Shown here piece after piece: positions 11,714-22,962 of a stretch of 64,000 bases of DNA; the stretch's first letter is position 1, and each line of letters starts with the position of its first letter. The position numbers and the translations under genes are program-made. The notes below the pieces were generated by a model. The model did no database searches and was not told the origin of the DNA. It saw only the letters and a list, made by a program, of their open reading frames with translations. This stretch comes from Diplonema japonicum (lineage: Eukaryota > Euglenozoa > Diplonemea > Diplonemida > Diplonemidae), in the NCBI GenBank assembly GCA_964019335.1, contig OZ025682.1, forward strand, positions 62,001 through 126,000, read 5' to 3'.

Positions 11714-13255
11714 ATGACGAAGTCGGGATACTATCAAGAGAACGACGGTGGGGAGAAGCTGAAGGCTGATGCACACTTCAACGGGGTGGTGGACGGGGAG
11801 GCGAGGAAATGCAGGGACATAGGATGTGCATTGTTCTTCATGCTCTGCTTGGGTGGGGTGGGGATCTGCACGATACTGGCAGGCGAGGAGAGCGACCTCG
11901 ATCTCCTGAACAACGATGCAAGGTCTGACCTGTCGCAGGACTTTGCTAAGGTGAAAGACCAGAAGTATGTCATCCTAGTGGGATGTCTTTGCACAATGCT
12001 CCTGGCGTTCATCTGGCTGGAACTGTTGAAAAGATTCACAAAGGTAGTTGTATACGGATCCATTCTGGCAGGCATCACAGCGGTTGTGGCAGTGGGCATC
12101 ATTGTCATGTCACTCGGTAAGTCGTACACCACTTTTGTCGGTGCGTGTATCTTGGCCATTGCAGGGCTTCTGCTCATCTTTGTCTTCTTCATGAGGAAGA
12201 AGATTAATTTCTCTTGTGCGGTCATCGCAGCTGGTTGCAAAGGCCTCCAAGCCAACAAATCCATATTCACAATGGTCACCCCCGCCGTGCTTGGCATCAC
12301 CTTCCTGTACCTTCTGTGGTGGTTCGTGACTGCAATGTACGTGTATTCTGTTAAGGGGAACACCATTGACTGCAAGAGCTACACCACCGAAACCAAGTGC
12401 AGGTCTTACGGGTGTGATTGGAATTCGACCTCGACCTGCACCGGGACTGGTTACGATGTCAAGGAGGCCAGTCGGTGGGCTATGCTGTACCTTGTTTTCA
12501 TGCTTTTCTGGGGGATGTTGTTCCTGCAAGGAATCGCACGCACCGCTGTGTCAGGAACCATCGCTGAGTGGTACTTCACAAGAGACAAAAAAGACATCCC
12601 ATGTGGCAACTCCATGAAGTACCTCCTGTGGTCCTGCACGTACCACTTTGGAAGCATTGCGTTGGGATCGGCGCTCATCGCGATCTTCAAATTCGTGAAC
12701 TGGGTACTAATGAAGGCGCAGAAGGGCGCGGACAACTGCTTATTAAAGATTGTCATCGGGTGTGTGCAGTGTATTTGCGGGTGTATTGAGAGCATCATCA
12801 AGTTCTGCACGAAGTTTGCTTACGTGTACATCGCTATGCACGGGGAGAGCTTTGGGAAGTCTTCAAAATCTGTTTCAAATCTGTTTTCGAGAAGCTCCTT
12901 TGGAAAGGTATTCACATCTGACCTCATTGCCAACATCATTGTGCACATGGGGATGTTCACCGCCGTTGGTCTCGTAGCTGTCGGGACGCTCACCTACATG
13001 GACAAGCATGGTGGTTTTGGGGCGTCCGCAGCCATTGTTCTTATCATCTTCTGTTGCATCACATTCTGGATCGTCGGTATTACCGTAGAGGTTGCCACTG
13101 ATGCTGTTGTTGTGTGTTATCTTGAGGATGTCGAGCGCAACAGCTCTACCCGCGATTTCCGTGGAGAGGACTCCTACTTCGCCATCGACAAGTCGGTGTC
13201 CTCACACTCGCAGGGAATCAATGGTCACGTTGAAACCTATGGGACTGGAAAGTAG
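11714..13255 (+). CDS. choline-transporter-like (CTL/SLC44) multi-pass membrane protein
   Basis: A single exon of 513 residues starting at the ATG after a 9-A tract; an in-frame TTG upstream is not needed. About ten hydrophobic segments are visible, at roughly 33-50, 82-100, 107-130, 136-158, 190-215, 250-275, 300-330, 385-410 and 430-460. A Cys-rich loop lies between segments near residue 220-245 (DCKSYTTETKCRSYGCDW). The C-terminal third, with an AMHGESFGKSSK-type stretch before the last membrane pair, resembles the conserved SLC44 region. The family moves choline or related amines across plasma or organelle membranes. The substrate here is inferred from family only. Confidence 0.8.
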   Translation: MTKSGYYQENDGGEKLKADAHFNGVVDGEARKCRDIGCALFFMLCLGGVGICTILAGEESDLDLLNNDARSDLSQDFAKVKDQKYVILVGCLCTMLLAFIWLELLKRFTKVVVYGSILAGITAVVAVGIIVMSLGKSYTTFVGACILAIAGLLLIFVFFMRKKINFSCAVIAAGCKGLQANKSIFTMVTPAVLGITFLYLLWWFVTAMYVYSVKGNTIDCKSYTTETKCRSYGCDWNSTSTCTGTGYDVKEASRWAMLYLVFMLFWGMLFLQGIARTAVSGTIAEWYFTRDKKDIPCGNSMKYLLWSCTYHFGSIALGSALIAIFKFVNWVLMKAQKGADNCLLKIVIGCVQCICGCIESIIKFCTKFAYVYIAMHGESFGKSSKSVSNLFSRSSFGKVFTSDLIANIIVHMGMFTAVGLVAVGTLTYMDKHGGFGASAAIVLIIFCCITFWIVGITVEVATDAVVVCYLEDVERNSSTRDFRGEDSYFAIDKSVSSHSQGINGHVETYGTGK

Positions 13256-13430
13256 TTGATGGTTGTGGGAGAAAAAAAAAAAAAAATGTTTCTCTGGCCA
13301 TTCGTGTTTTTTTTTTCTTTTTTTTTTTGTATTTGTTTCACTCTGGATTTCGAGAATTTAAAAAAAAAAAAATTGGGATTAGAATGTTTTATTTAAGGAG
13401 GGGGGTTTTTTTTTATTTTATTTTTCCAAA

Positions 13431-13758
13431 GGTGGTGGGGATAACATGGAAATATAAGAAAAAGATCAGATGTGTTGTTCGCTGTTGACCTCCTCGTCGG
13501 TCATCACCGGTAGCGCCCGAGTGGAAGAACATAATGCAGATGCTCAGGGTGACGAACAGGCAGCAAACTGCACGAGCGCAGAATCTTGGTTACCCGGGAC
13601 GCACCGGCTGGGGTTGAGCTGTACACCGCACGCATTAAGGACACGACGCGGAACGCAGAAGAAGCTACAACTCGGCCGCGGTGCGCCCCCTGTAATCAAG
13701 TAGACAGTTCTTGTGCAGGGCGCCGCCAACACCGGCCTCCTTTAACTCATATATATTT
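13431..13758 (-). repeat. SINE-like A-tailed dispersed repeat, copy 1
   Basis: The + strand reads GGTGGTGGGGATAACATGG at its left edge and TGTAATCAAGTAGACAG near its right. Preceding T-rich sequence becomes an A-rich tail when the element is read on the minus strand. It matches the copies at 13957, 17126 and 58213 over most of its length. I could not find a convincing pol III A or B box or a coding frame. Short length plus an A tail suggests a non-autonomous retroposon. Confidence 0.75.
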
Positions 13759-13956
13759 TTTCGCTCTAATTTTTTTTTCTTTTTCCTTTTCCCCCCCTCT
13801 TACGCCTATATATATCTCTAAAGACCGTTAAAGAGTGTTCTGATAGAGGGGGTTGGGGGGCTGACGGCTTTTAGAAAATACGAGGTGTTTTTTTTTTATC
13901 GGTATTCTCTTTATTCTTTCAATCTCTTCTTTCTTTTTCTTTCTTTTTTTTTTTTA

Positions 13957-14240
13957 GGTGGTGGGGATAACATGGAAATATAAGAAGTACATCAGATGTG
14001 TTGTTCGCTGTTGACCTCCTCGTCGGTCATCACCGGTAGCGCCCGAGTGGAAGAACGTAACGCAGATGCTCAGGGTGACGAACAGGCAGCAAACTGCACG
14101 AGCGCAGAATCTTGGTTACCCGGGACGCCCCGGCTAGGGTTGAGCACACCGCACGCATTAAGGACACGACGCGGAACGCAAAAGAAGCTACAACTCGGCC
14201 GGGGAGCGCCCCCTGTAATCAAGTAGGTAGTTCGTGCTTC
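13957..14240 (-). repeat. SINE-like A-tailed dispersed repeat, copy 2
   Basis: Shares the whole body with copy 1, about 500 bp upstream, in the same orientation. The right end diverges after the AATCAAGTAG motif. A 12-nt T run directly before GGTGGTGGGG forms the A tail on the minus strand. Confidence 0.75.
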
Positions 14241-14330
14241 ATTGCACGCTTAACGCCACCTAGTGTTGCAATCAAAGCCCCATTTTTTTTTTTTTTTGCC
14301 GCATATCTCTAACCATCCACTTGCTCTAAG

Positions 14331-14428
14331 GACTAAGGAGGAATTTCGGGATAACTACGGAAAAATCTTCCAAAGGTTGGCTGAGGAAACTGTTCTTGAG
14401 AATTCCAGTGCTCAAGGGAATTAATTTT
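14331..14428 (+). pseudogene. short protein-like fragment
   Basis: After an in-frame TAA, one frame reads about 32 residues (LRTKEEFRDNYGKIFQRLAE and on to a stop) with balanced composition, unlike the surrounding homopolymer sequence. No start or partner exon was found. It may be a relic exon or chance. Confidence 0.25.
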
Positions 14429-14571
14429 TGTGGTCTCCCCTTACACCCGGAGTGGTTTTTGTGAATTTTCTGTTACGGTTAGAGATAGCAAAGAAGGAAA
14501 AAAAAAAAAAAAAAAATGGGGAGAGGGAAAGGAACAGAGGGGGCTTCAAACCAATATATGGATTTCTTGTA

Positions 14572-14602
<31 letters not shown>

Positions 14603-15021
14603 AGGGCAGAGTTCCAATAAGCTGTTCCGTCAAAATATTACATTTTCTAATTCCCGTGTTGTTTTTTTTTTTTCTCCCAATTTCCTAAAAATTTTTCATG
14701 CGCCGAAAAACTAGCCTGTGGCTAAAAGAAGAAAGAAAAAAAAATGAGAGGGGGGAAAAAAATGAAGGGGTCCGCCCCCCCCCCCCCCCCCCCCCGAGGA
14801 AACGGTTCCTCTACCTGCGGTTCACTTCAAGTGAACGAATATTTTTTTTCCCGATTTTTCTTCTCTTTTTTTCGCTCTCTCTTTTTTCTTTTCTTCTTCA
14901 ATCCCAAACTCACTTACTGAACTTTTTTTTTGACTGACCCCCCCCTCTTCTTCTTCTTCTTCTTTCTTCTTCTTCATCCTACCCTCGCGTCATCTTGCAA
15001 AGAAAATAATAATAATAATAA

Positions 15022-15833
15022 ATGGCTGCGTGCCGTTTTGGCGATACACGGAATGCTGCTTGCAGTGCGTGGAAGGAACGAATTATGAGTGAAGAAAGAT
15101 GTGGAGCTCCTCTTCTTTCTGAAGAGGCGAGTTCATCATCAACCAATGGTAGAGTCCTCACACGGAAGGAAAAAACAACCGGGTCTGCACAAGCCCCGAG
15201 CAACGACGGGCTAGGAGAGGTGAGGGCACGACTCAGGGCTCTCGAGTCAGCACTCCTCACAGAGCAGGCGACCAAGTCTGAGGTGCAGACAGAATTGCGC
15301 GAGCTCAAGAAACTCCTTAAAACCCACCTTAACATCCCGCCCAACTCATCCACAGGTAGCTCCCACAGCACCCGTACCAAGAGCACAACCTCCTCCTCTG
15401 CACTTGGAAAACCCCCTCGCATATCCCCGTCCCCCCTTTCCAGCTGTTATTAAAAACACTTCGCGGATTCCCCCCCCTCAACAGGACGGAGTGCGCGAAC
15501 CTCGACCCCCCGACTTCTCATTTCTTTTTTCGGGGCGTCAAGGCAAGGAGGCTACGGTATGTGCTGAGACGAGTCCAGGACCTGTACCACGCTGATGGCA
15601 GAGGGGTAGCGTTCCCAGCGGCGCGAGTGGAGCGCGTCAACTCCCTACGCTGTATCGGAGGACCGACCACACACGGGTATGACAGGAGGCCAGTACTCCC
15701 GGAACGAACCATGAGTAGCATCGAAGGCTTGCGGGACAGGTACCTGTCGCAGACACCGACAAGGCTGCCCCGCAGTATGACCACCGCAGTAGGAACCCGG
15801 CAGAGCCCCCAGAACGGGGACAACGGGGACTAA
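15022..15833 (+). CDS. unknown protein with short coiled coil; splicing uncertain
   Basis: The first open stretch (from ATG 15022) codes for a Ser/Thr-rich protein with a coiled coil at about residues 72-108 (heptad Leu in LRALESALLTEQ...LRELKKLL). It runs into a stop at 15453. A second protein-like frame, ending at the TAA at 15833, lies downstream. Joining 15022-15428 to 15485-15833, with an acceptor CCCCTCAACAG, gives an unbroken 251-residue product, but the donor would be GTCCCC, unlike the usual GTATG. Other splice choices are possible, including a GTATGT at 15557. I recognise no family. Transcript data would settle the exon structure. Confidence 0.45.
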
Positions 15834-16010
15834 GCGCAGCACGGCCGGTGAGCGCAAAAACACATACCTTAAAAGAATAGTTTTTCTTTTCTAAGAAAAA
15901 AAAAAAAAAATACCACACTTTCATCTCACCTCCTTTTCTTCTTTTTTTTTTTCCCCCAGTGTGACTGAGTGTTTAATTATATAAAAAAAAAAAGGAAACA
16001 AAAAAAAAAA

Positions 16011-16496
16011 ATGTGCGAAACGCCTCCGAATTTTGAAACCCCAGAACTACAGGCGATAACACCAGAAGCTTGGACACCGGAGAAAGAAGAAGATTTGTCA
16101 TCGTGGACCTTGGACTGCTCAGATGTTACAGAGGTGGTTACAAGTGCTGCAGCTAGGCAGCTAGACCTGGGCTTGGAGCTGGATGGGTGCGAGTTCAAGG
16201 AGAGCCGGGTGAAATGGCTGAAGGAGCGGTTAACGTGCGCAAATTGGTGCGGAAGGGATCCTACAGTGGCGAGGTCAGCCTTGAAGCGCATTATGGAGCT
16301 CATCATCACCTCTGATAAACCGGAGGTGCCCCTGTCAACTATTACAAAGAAGCTTCAGTGGAAGAATGGGTGGTGGCGGCAGTTGGGGTCGCTTTACTCA
16401 TTTGTTAGAAGGACTGGGAAGGGTGTGCTGTATTATAAAAATGCTGAGGTTGGCTTATGTGTGCAATTGACCACAAACGATTTGCAATATGTGTAA
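16011..16496 (+). CDS. small unknown protein, possible winged-helix (LOTUS-like) C-terminus
   Basis: 161 residues from the ATG right after an A tract. The N-terminal 40 residues are acidic and Pro/Thr-rich (TPEAWTPEKEEDLSSW). The C-terminal half has predicted helices, then PLSTITKKL, WRQLGSLYSFVRR and a final beta-like stretch. This order (helix, helix, G-S-L-x-x-F, strands) is like the OST-HTH/LOTUS winged helix found in RNA-granule and piRNA-pathway proteins. The resemblance is by eye only and could be a generic winged helix. With a Piwi gene 7 kb upstream the link would be interesting, but it is not shown. Confidence 0.5.
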   Translation: MCETPPNFETPELQAITPEAWTPEKEEDLSSWTLDCSDVTEVVTSAAARQLDLGLELDGCEFKESRVKWLKERLTCANWCGRDPTVARSALKRIMELIITSDKPEVPLSTITKKLQWKNGWWRQLGSLYSFVRRTGKGVLYYKNAEVGLCVQLTTNDLQYV

Positions 16497-16520
16497 AAAA
16501 AAAAAAAAAAAAAATGGATC

Positions 16521-16562
<42 letters not shown>

Positions 16563-16869
16563 TTTCTTCTTCTTTTTAAATAGAAAAACTACAATCACGG
16601 AAAAAACCTCGGGGGGGGAAGAAGAAAAAAATCCCTTATAAAAACCAAATTCCAAAGAAATAAAATTTCAAGTTACATAGTTTGAATGGAAAAAACCCAA
16701 AATTCGCGTTTTTGCCGTGTTTGTGGTTTTTCTCTCTCCTTTCTTTTAATTTTTTTTTTCACCGACTCTTTTCTTTCTATAATTAAAAAATCTTTTACAG
16801 CAACAACTGCGTTTCTTCTTTATTGTTCACTTTTTTTTTTCGAACGATGTTTACTCCCCCCTTTCCTCT

Positions 16870-16917
16870 TCAGGCATCCTGCCACATACCGCAGGTACCC
16901 TTAAAATGTCTCTTTTG
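16870..16917 (+). repeat. dispersed repeat shared with 21528-21573
   Basis: Both copies read CCTGCCACATACCGCAGGTA followed by CCCTTAAA and TGTCTCTTTT, with one or two differences. The CCTGC...GCAGG ends can pair as a small hairpin. Confidence 0.7.
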
Positions 16918-17125
16918 CAACGATGACGAAGAGAAAAAAATCAGTTTGCAAAGACAAAACTAGGTAAACTAGGAAGGTGGCACGTTCCCCACCCTCCCCC
17001 TGCAAAAAAAGTTCTCAAGAAGGCAATTTTGACTTTTTTTTTCCAGTTGGAACAAAAAATGAAAAATACATAATCTCTTTAGGTGGGAAGGTACACCCCT
17101 ATATAATATTTGCTTTTTTTTCCAA

Positions 17126-17448
17126 GGTGGTGGGGATAACATGAAAATATAAGAAAAAACATCAGATGTGTTGTTCGCTGTTGACCTCCTCGTCGGTCAT
17201 CACCGGTAGCGCCCGAGTCCCGAGTGGGAGAACATAATGCAGATGCTCAGGGTGACAAACAGGAAGCAAACTGCACGAGCGCAGAATCTTGGTTACCCGG
17301 GACGCACCGGCTGGGGTTGAGCTGTACACCGCACGCATTAAGGACACGACGCGGAACGCAGAAGAAGCTACAACTCGGCGCCCCCTGTAATCAAGTAGAC
17401 AGTTCTTGTGCAGGGCGCCACCAACACCGGCCTCCTTTAACTCATATA
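17126..17448 (-). repeat. SINE-like A-tailed dispersed repeat, copy 3
   Basis: Same body as copies 1 and 2. It carries a short internal duplication (CCCGAGT twice) and a small deletion near the right end (CGGCGCCCC). The right flank TCCTTTAACTCATATA is shared with copy 1, so the element extends that far. Confidence 0.75.
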
Positions 17449-17460
17449 AATATTTTTTTT

Positions 17461-17510
17461 TGGGCGGCCCTCCATGAGGGGGTTTGTCCTGCACTTTGAG
17501 TTTTTTCTCT
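17461..17510 (+). repeat. short repeat shared with 60914-60962
   Basis: Both places read GGGCGGCCCTC then a short variable stretch, GGGG(G/C)TTTGTCCTG and (C/T)ACTTTGAGTTTTTT. It directly follows SINE-like copy 3 here but is alone at 60.9 kb, so it is probably a separate element. Confidence 0.6.
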
Positions 17511-18531
17511 TCTCTTCTTCTTTTGTTAACCAGAGATGCGGGGGGGGGGGGGATCCAATTTCCTTTTTTGCATTTTTTATTTTCCCTTTTTTTATTTGTG
17601 TTATACTTCTTCTTTTGTTTTCTTGGAGGGGGAAAAAAAAGTTTGTTTTGCGAAAACATTCTTTTTTTTGTGACAAAATACTACCCCCCCCCCCCCCCCC
17701 CCCCCCCCCTCGTGGCTTTGCTACTTTCTCCCTTCTTAAAAGAAATAAAAAGGAAGCTAGTTTCAAACCCGGCAAAAAACTCCTTTTTTTCCTTCTTTTT
17801 TTATCTTCACTTGCCAGCCCCTACCCCTAGGCATAGCTGTGAAACGAATCGGTAAATAAAATCGGAAAATAGGTGAAAACTAGTGTACTTCTATGGAGCT
17901 TCGCCGTGTCCTCGAACCCTCCAAGACAACCTTCCAAGCTTTGGCCCGGGCCTTGCGTTTACAGGCAGTGGGTAAGAAGACCCACCGACGACAGGGATGA
18001 TCACTAACAAATACTTATTTTCCTCCATCAAGGGATCATTCTGCGAAAATATGATGCAAAACCCCTATTCACATCACTACTATGCCAAGGGGGGAGGTCA
18101 TATTAGCCCTTTAAAACGTCGATAAAGTCATTTTTTTTTTTTAGTTTTGCCAAAAAAAAAAGTATTTTTCTATGTGTTTCGGCGGCCAGAAAGCAATCTT
18201 AAAAAAATTGCCCGCATGTGGTTACAGGCGGGTATACTTTTGCCCTCATGCACACAATTTTGAGCTTTTTTTTCATACACTCCACTATTCAAGAAATGCC
18301 AAAGAGACGTGGACACTCCATCGGGAATGAAGAGATCATCTTCAAGGGCAAATTCCACCTTTTATAGGCCAAGAAAAAAAAAGTCACTTTATCGACCACA
18401 TATGACCCCCCCCCATTGTCAAAAAAGAAAAGAAAAAACCTTATCTTTCTCTTCCTCCCCATTTTTTTTTCTCTTTTGGTTTGTTTTTTTTTTTTTTGTT
18501 TCTGGTTGTGTTGCTTCCCCTCCATCTGCTA

Positions 18532-18538
<7 letters not shown>

Positions 18539-18613
<75 letters not shown>
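18539..18613 (+). repeat. (CT)n microsatellite
   Basis: About 75 nt of uninterrupted CT dinucleotides in a spacer. Confidence 0.95.
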
Positions 18614-18616
<3 letters not shown>

Positions 18617-19058
18617 TTTCCTTTCTCATCTTTGATGCAATGGCAGTCGTCAATCTAGCCAGTACCAAGCCAAATATATATGTTTTTAAACAAAACAAAA
18701 AAAAAAAGAAGGGACAAATTAAGAAGGCGTTTAAAAAAAACACCTCAAAATGCAACCTTCACACGCGGCTCGGCAGTATCCTTTGCATACTATGTTGTCA
18801 ACAAAGAAAAGTGAGGCGGGGGTTTTTTTTTTTTGGGAGAGGGAAGGTGAAAGGGGACCTATGAAACTTTAAAAAAAAAAAGTAAAGAGAGAATCAAGTA
18901 TAGAAACTGAAGCAAGGGGAAGGGGAGGGTATTTTTTTTATTATTTTTTTTAACCTTTATTTAAAAAAAAGTCTTTTTTTTTTTTATATATAAAAGAAAA
19001 ATATTCATTCCTAAAAAAAAAAAAAAAAGGGAAAAAAAAAGAAAAAAGAAGAAAACAA

Positions 19059-19841
19059 ATGCCGTTCGTTGAACTTGACACCTTCAGAGTGTCGGGCCGC
19101 GTCAGCCAAACGGAATACGTCCTGCGCAGCACGGAGTACCAAATTTTAGCGAAGAACGGAGTAGAGGCACCCCCTGCCCCTGACGTCATGCAGCCAATTT
19201 CAAAGAAAGAATGGCTAGGCCAACTAAGGGCCTGGGAGGCCACCGTGAAAGAACTGGCTACCGACGTTGGCAAGGAGCCAAAGTACAAAATTCACCGACC
19301 CGGCCAACTACCCGGTCTGGTGCTTCCGGTAACTGGTGCGGTACCGCTATCGCCTATATTGGATATTTCAAGAAATTCTTCATTGTCTTCTTCAGTGGCG
19401 TCGACACCTGGTCCTCTTGAAGGTGCTGTGGATGCAGCTAGGACTCCGCGTCCCGAGAAGAAGGTGATGTACTCCTCACACAAGGTGTACCCTAAGTCTG
19501 CTGTTGTGTCGGCCCAGGAGTCCGTGTTCCTCGCACTTGAACGGCAAAGCTCTGGATCGCCATCTAGTCACTCAAGCCATCGGACGCCGACCTCAGCCCG
19601 CCATCAGCACCACTTACCTCCCCAGATGCAGGCTCATTGCATTACTCCATTTGTGGTGACTAATCAGCCTAATTGGGGCTCCCCCTTGACCCCTCCCCCT
19701 AAACGGCCTCAGACAACCCTCGCGCCACCCACACACTCCGCCTTCACAGGGCTTGACCCCAACGAGGACGGGAGCCCCGGATCGTCGAGCAGAATTCTCA
19801 GAATGCTCAAGGAGCGGAATATTCTGAGTGAAGAACAGTAA
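19059..19841 (+). CDS. SLBP-like histone-hairpin-binding protein candidate
   Basis: 260 residues. Residues about 22-70 carry a stretch that lines up by eye with the stem-loop-binding-protein RNA-binding domain: a Thr-x-x-Tyr-type start (RSTEYQIL), a Pro-rich linker, then SKKEWLGQLRAWEATVKEL in place of the usual S-K-R-x-W-D-G-Q-x-R-x-W-R. The rest is a low-complexity Ser/Pro/His-rich tail. SLBP binds the 3' hairpin of histone mRNA. The W and Q/R positions fit, but the usual Asp after Trp is Leu, so the call is tentative. The stop codon overlaps a perfect GTAAGT donor, and a T-rich tract ending TTACAG follows at 19979. A spliced form with a Lys-rich extension is therefore possible. Confidence 0.5.
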   Translation: MPFVELDTFRVSGRVSQTEYVLRSTEYQILAKNGVEAPPAPDVMQPISKKEWLGQLRAWEATVKELATDVGKEPKYKIHRPGQLPGLVLPVTGAVPLSPILDISRNSSLSSSVASTPGPLEGAVDAARTPRPEKKVMYSSHKVYPKSAVVSAQESVFLALERQSSGSPSSHSSHRTPTSARHQHHLPPQMQAHCITPFVVTNQPNWGSPLTPPPKRPQTTLAPPTHSAFTGLDPNEDGSPGSSSRILRMLKERNILSEEQ

Positions 19842-21527
19842 GTTTTTTTTTTTTTTTTTTTTTTTTTTTCTTGAGATTTTTTTTTTTTTGGTAAAGAACG
19901 CACCCCTTTATTGTCTTTGAGTGTGATTTGTTGGGGGGGGGGATGAATTTTTTTTTCATTTTTTTTCTTCCCTTACAGACGTGGTGAACAAAAAAAAAGA
20001 GAAAAAAGAGGGGGAAAAAAAAGGGGGGGAGGGTGTTTTATTGCAATATTCCCCATCCTCCACAAGAAGTTAAAAAAAAAAACAAAAAAAAATGAACGAA
20101 AGACAAAGCACGCACACATAAAAAAAAGAAGGGAAGGAAGTGCTCGGCAGATGTTGAGAGTGTCCTTCTTTGTTCTAATTCACCCTCTTTCCCCCCCCCC
20201 CCCCCCCTTTTAGTTCGTTTTCCTACACTTTATTCTTCCTACTCCCCACCTCCCCCGTTTCCCCACCCTTTTCTTTATTTTTTGTTTCTCTCTTCAAGAA
20301 AAAAAAAGAAAATAATGTCTTATTCGTTCTCTCCCTTGGTTTTTTGTTTTTGTTTTTCCCCCCCCCCTCATTTTTTTCTTTGTCGCCTCTTAACAAGTAA
20401 CAGAACAAAAAACAAACCTCTGCCCCCGCCAGTTTCTATTATAGTTTCTCCCCCCCCCCTTTTTTTTTCTCCTCCCTCCTTTTATCTAGGGCATGGCCTG
20501 TCAAATGTGGAGAAGTACTAGGCAATTTTTCACCTTAGAGGGCACTAATGATCGGGAATCTGGCATTTTCTTTTTTTTTTTAAATATTTCCCCCCCCTTG
20601 CCCCTCCCCCCTTCTGGGTGTCCCCATGTTTCACATCTTCCTTAATTGCTTGCGTGAGGCAAAAGTGGCCTATCGGCTCTCATCCTCCCCCTCCCCAAAA
20701 AAAAAATTCTTTTTTCCCAGGGGTGTGAAAGAAAAGCCATGTACCTGGTAAGGTGCAGAAAACTTTTTTGGGGAGGAAAAAGGAACACTTTGAATTTTTT
20801 TTTTTCTTACCCCTCATATCAAGAGGTGGAAGGTAGGCCACAACAGGTGAAATGCTTACCTGACACTTCAGGTATATGAGAAGTTTTTTTGGGGGTGGTA
20901 AAAGCCAAGATAGAACAATGGTTATTATTATCGTAAAAAAAAAAAAAAGAAGAAAAAAAATGACCCCTTTGTCTCTCTCGTCCTCTTTCATATATTTCTT
21001 GTGTTCTAGAGAGGAGAGGGGAAAATAAAGGGGGGGGGTATTGAATACCGCTTTTGTTTTTCAATGAAACAAAAATGAAGAAATATAATGGTCAAAAAAA
21101 AAAGCCGATATTTGTCATATTTTATGAACTCGTGTTAACCTAACTTTTGGTAGTAGAAAAAAAAATTTAAAAAAAAAGAAGTAAAAAAAAAAAACAAAAC
21201 TGACGAGGTGCGAAGAAACCCGGAGCTAAAAAAGTTTAGTTCTTGGGGAAAACCGAATGTCTTGTCTTGACAGGTACTCAACAGCTGATGACGTTGGAAG
21301 GACGAGAGGGGGGATAAAGAAAATAAAAAATGTCTAAAAAGTGAAGCATACAGTTTTTTAAAAGCACTCTATTTCCCTTCCTTGGTCTCTCCCCCCCCCC
21401 CCCCCTATAAAGCACCACCACCTAATTGGTGGAGAGAAGCAGCGCAAAAAAAAAAAATGCGAAAAAAAAAACCAACAACTTTTCCTCCCCTTTTTATAGG
21501 TCATCTTTTCTCACCGCTTCTTTTTTT

Positions 21528-21573
21528 AGGCGTCCTGCCACATACCGCAGGTACCCTTAAATGTCTCTTTTTT
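21528..21573 (+). repeat. dispersed repeat shared with 16870-16917
   Basis: Second copy of the CCTGCCACATACCGCAGGTA element, here preceded by a T run and TTTAGG. Confidence 0.7.
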
Positions 21574-22931
21574 TTTTTTTTTTTTTTTTTTCTTCTTTAT
21601 TTTTTTTTAAACTTCTTTTTCAGTTGCCTTGTGTTCACACAGAAGAATTTAAAAAAAAAAGGGAGGGGGGAGGAGAAAAAAAAAACTCGTATTATAAAAC
21701 AAGATTGAAGAGTTTGAAGACTAAAAAGGCTTTGAGTGAGACAAGGGAATATATTTTTTTAACTTTTCAAAAAAAAAAAAAACGCAGGGGGGAGCCCTGG
21801 CCCTTTTTATATGTGTAACGAGATGTATTTGAGAATTTTTTGTAGTTCGTCAAAAAAAAAATGACAGTAAAAGGACGGGATAACGAAAGAGAGGAAAAAA
21901 AAGGGAGGAGGTCACATAAACGTATGTCCCTTCTCCCTTTTTTTCCCCCTCCTCTGTGGCCTGTGGCCCGTAGCACAAGAACGATTCCTTTCCCCCCCCC
22001 CCCCCCAGCAACCCGTCGCCCCAAAGCTTGTTTGTTCGTTCTGTTTTTATTCACCCCCCTCGATTTTTTCCCCCCTTGTTTCATTCATTTGAAAGTGAGG
22101 TTCCCCCCTCCCCTCTCTTTTTCCCCCTCCCCCCTTCCCCCCGATCAGAACCCGTATTATTAGGTTCGATATTTGTGTTGTGCATTTTTACCCTCCCAGA
22201 ATACTTTACCCCTCATTTCTTGTATGGTGTGTGTTTTGCGATTTTGAAAGGATTTTGAGCAGTACTGGCTTTTATTTTTCAGCACGCAACGAGGAAAAAA
22301 AAAAGAAACAAAAAAAGAGAAAAAATCTTCAAAATTTTCAAAATCGCAAAGAGAAAAAAAAAGAAAAAAAAAAAAGCTTCAACAATAACAAATAATAATT
22401 AAAAAAAAAAAAAAAAAAAAAAAAAAGGCGGAAGGGTGAATGGGGAAAAAAAAAAAGAAAAAGTGCGTGATCGCACAACGCAACCTCTTATTCTTTTTTT
22501 TTTTTTTTTCTGCCTTTGTACAGGTCCTTCTTCTTTCCCCCCCGTTCTTTTATTGTTGTTGGTGTTCCATTGGGTGGTTTACCTGTCAAGACCAAGAACA
22601 AAAAAAAAGGAACAAAAAGAGCTGGTGGTCAAAGCACATTAAGGTTACGAATCTAGGCGATAAACCTAAACCTTACTAGGTATAGTACACCTGCTTTTTG
22701 GTTGCTCCCTATTTTTTTTTTTTAAGGACTTTAAGAAACTGGGCAGGAAGTGGCAAGAAGAAAGAGAGGATACTTTGAGAAAGGCAACACAGCCAAAAAG
22801 AAAGAAAGGCCGAGGCCCCAGAAGGGAGAAAGGGGTAGATAAGTAGAGACAAGGGGGACGTTCCAAGACAGGAACCTCCTTTATCTCATCTCTTTTTTTT
22901 TTGAAAAAAAATCTTGCAAGAAAAACTTTAC

Positions 22932-22962
<31 letters not shown>

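Larger units (their letters stand above)
13256..15021. other. repeat-rich spacer
   Basis: Holds two copies of the A-tailed SINE-like repeat, listed separately, a short protein-like fragment at about 14331-14428, and long A, T and C runs. No complete gene seen. Confidence 0.6.
16497..19058. other. gene-poor spacer with repeats
   Basis: Contains a 47-bp repeat shared with 21.5 kb, SINE-like copy 3, a block shared with 60.9 kb and a long CT microsatellite, each listed separately. No supported gene. Confidence 0.6.

Noticed and set aside
17930-17980. TCGAACC-type words in a complex spacer stretch, checked as a tRNA
   Set aside because: No cloverleaf can be built on either strand.
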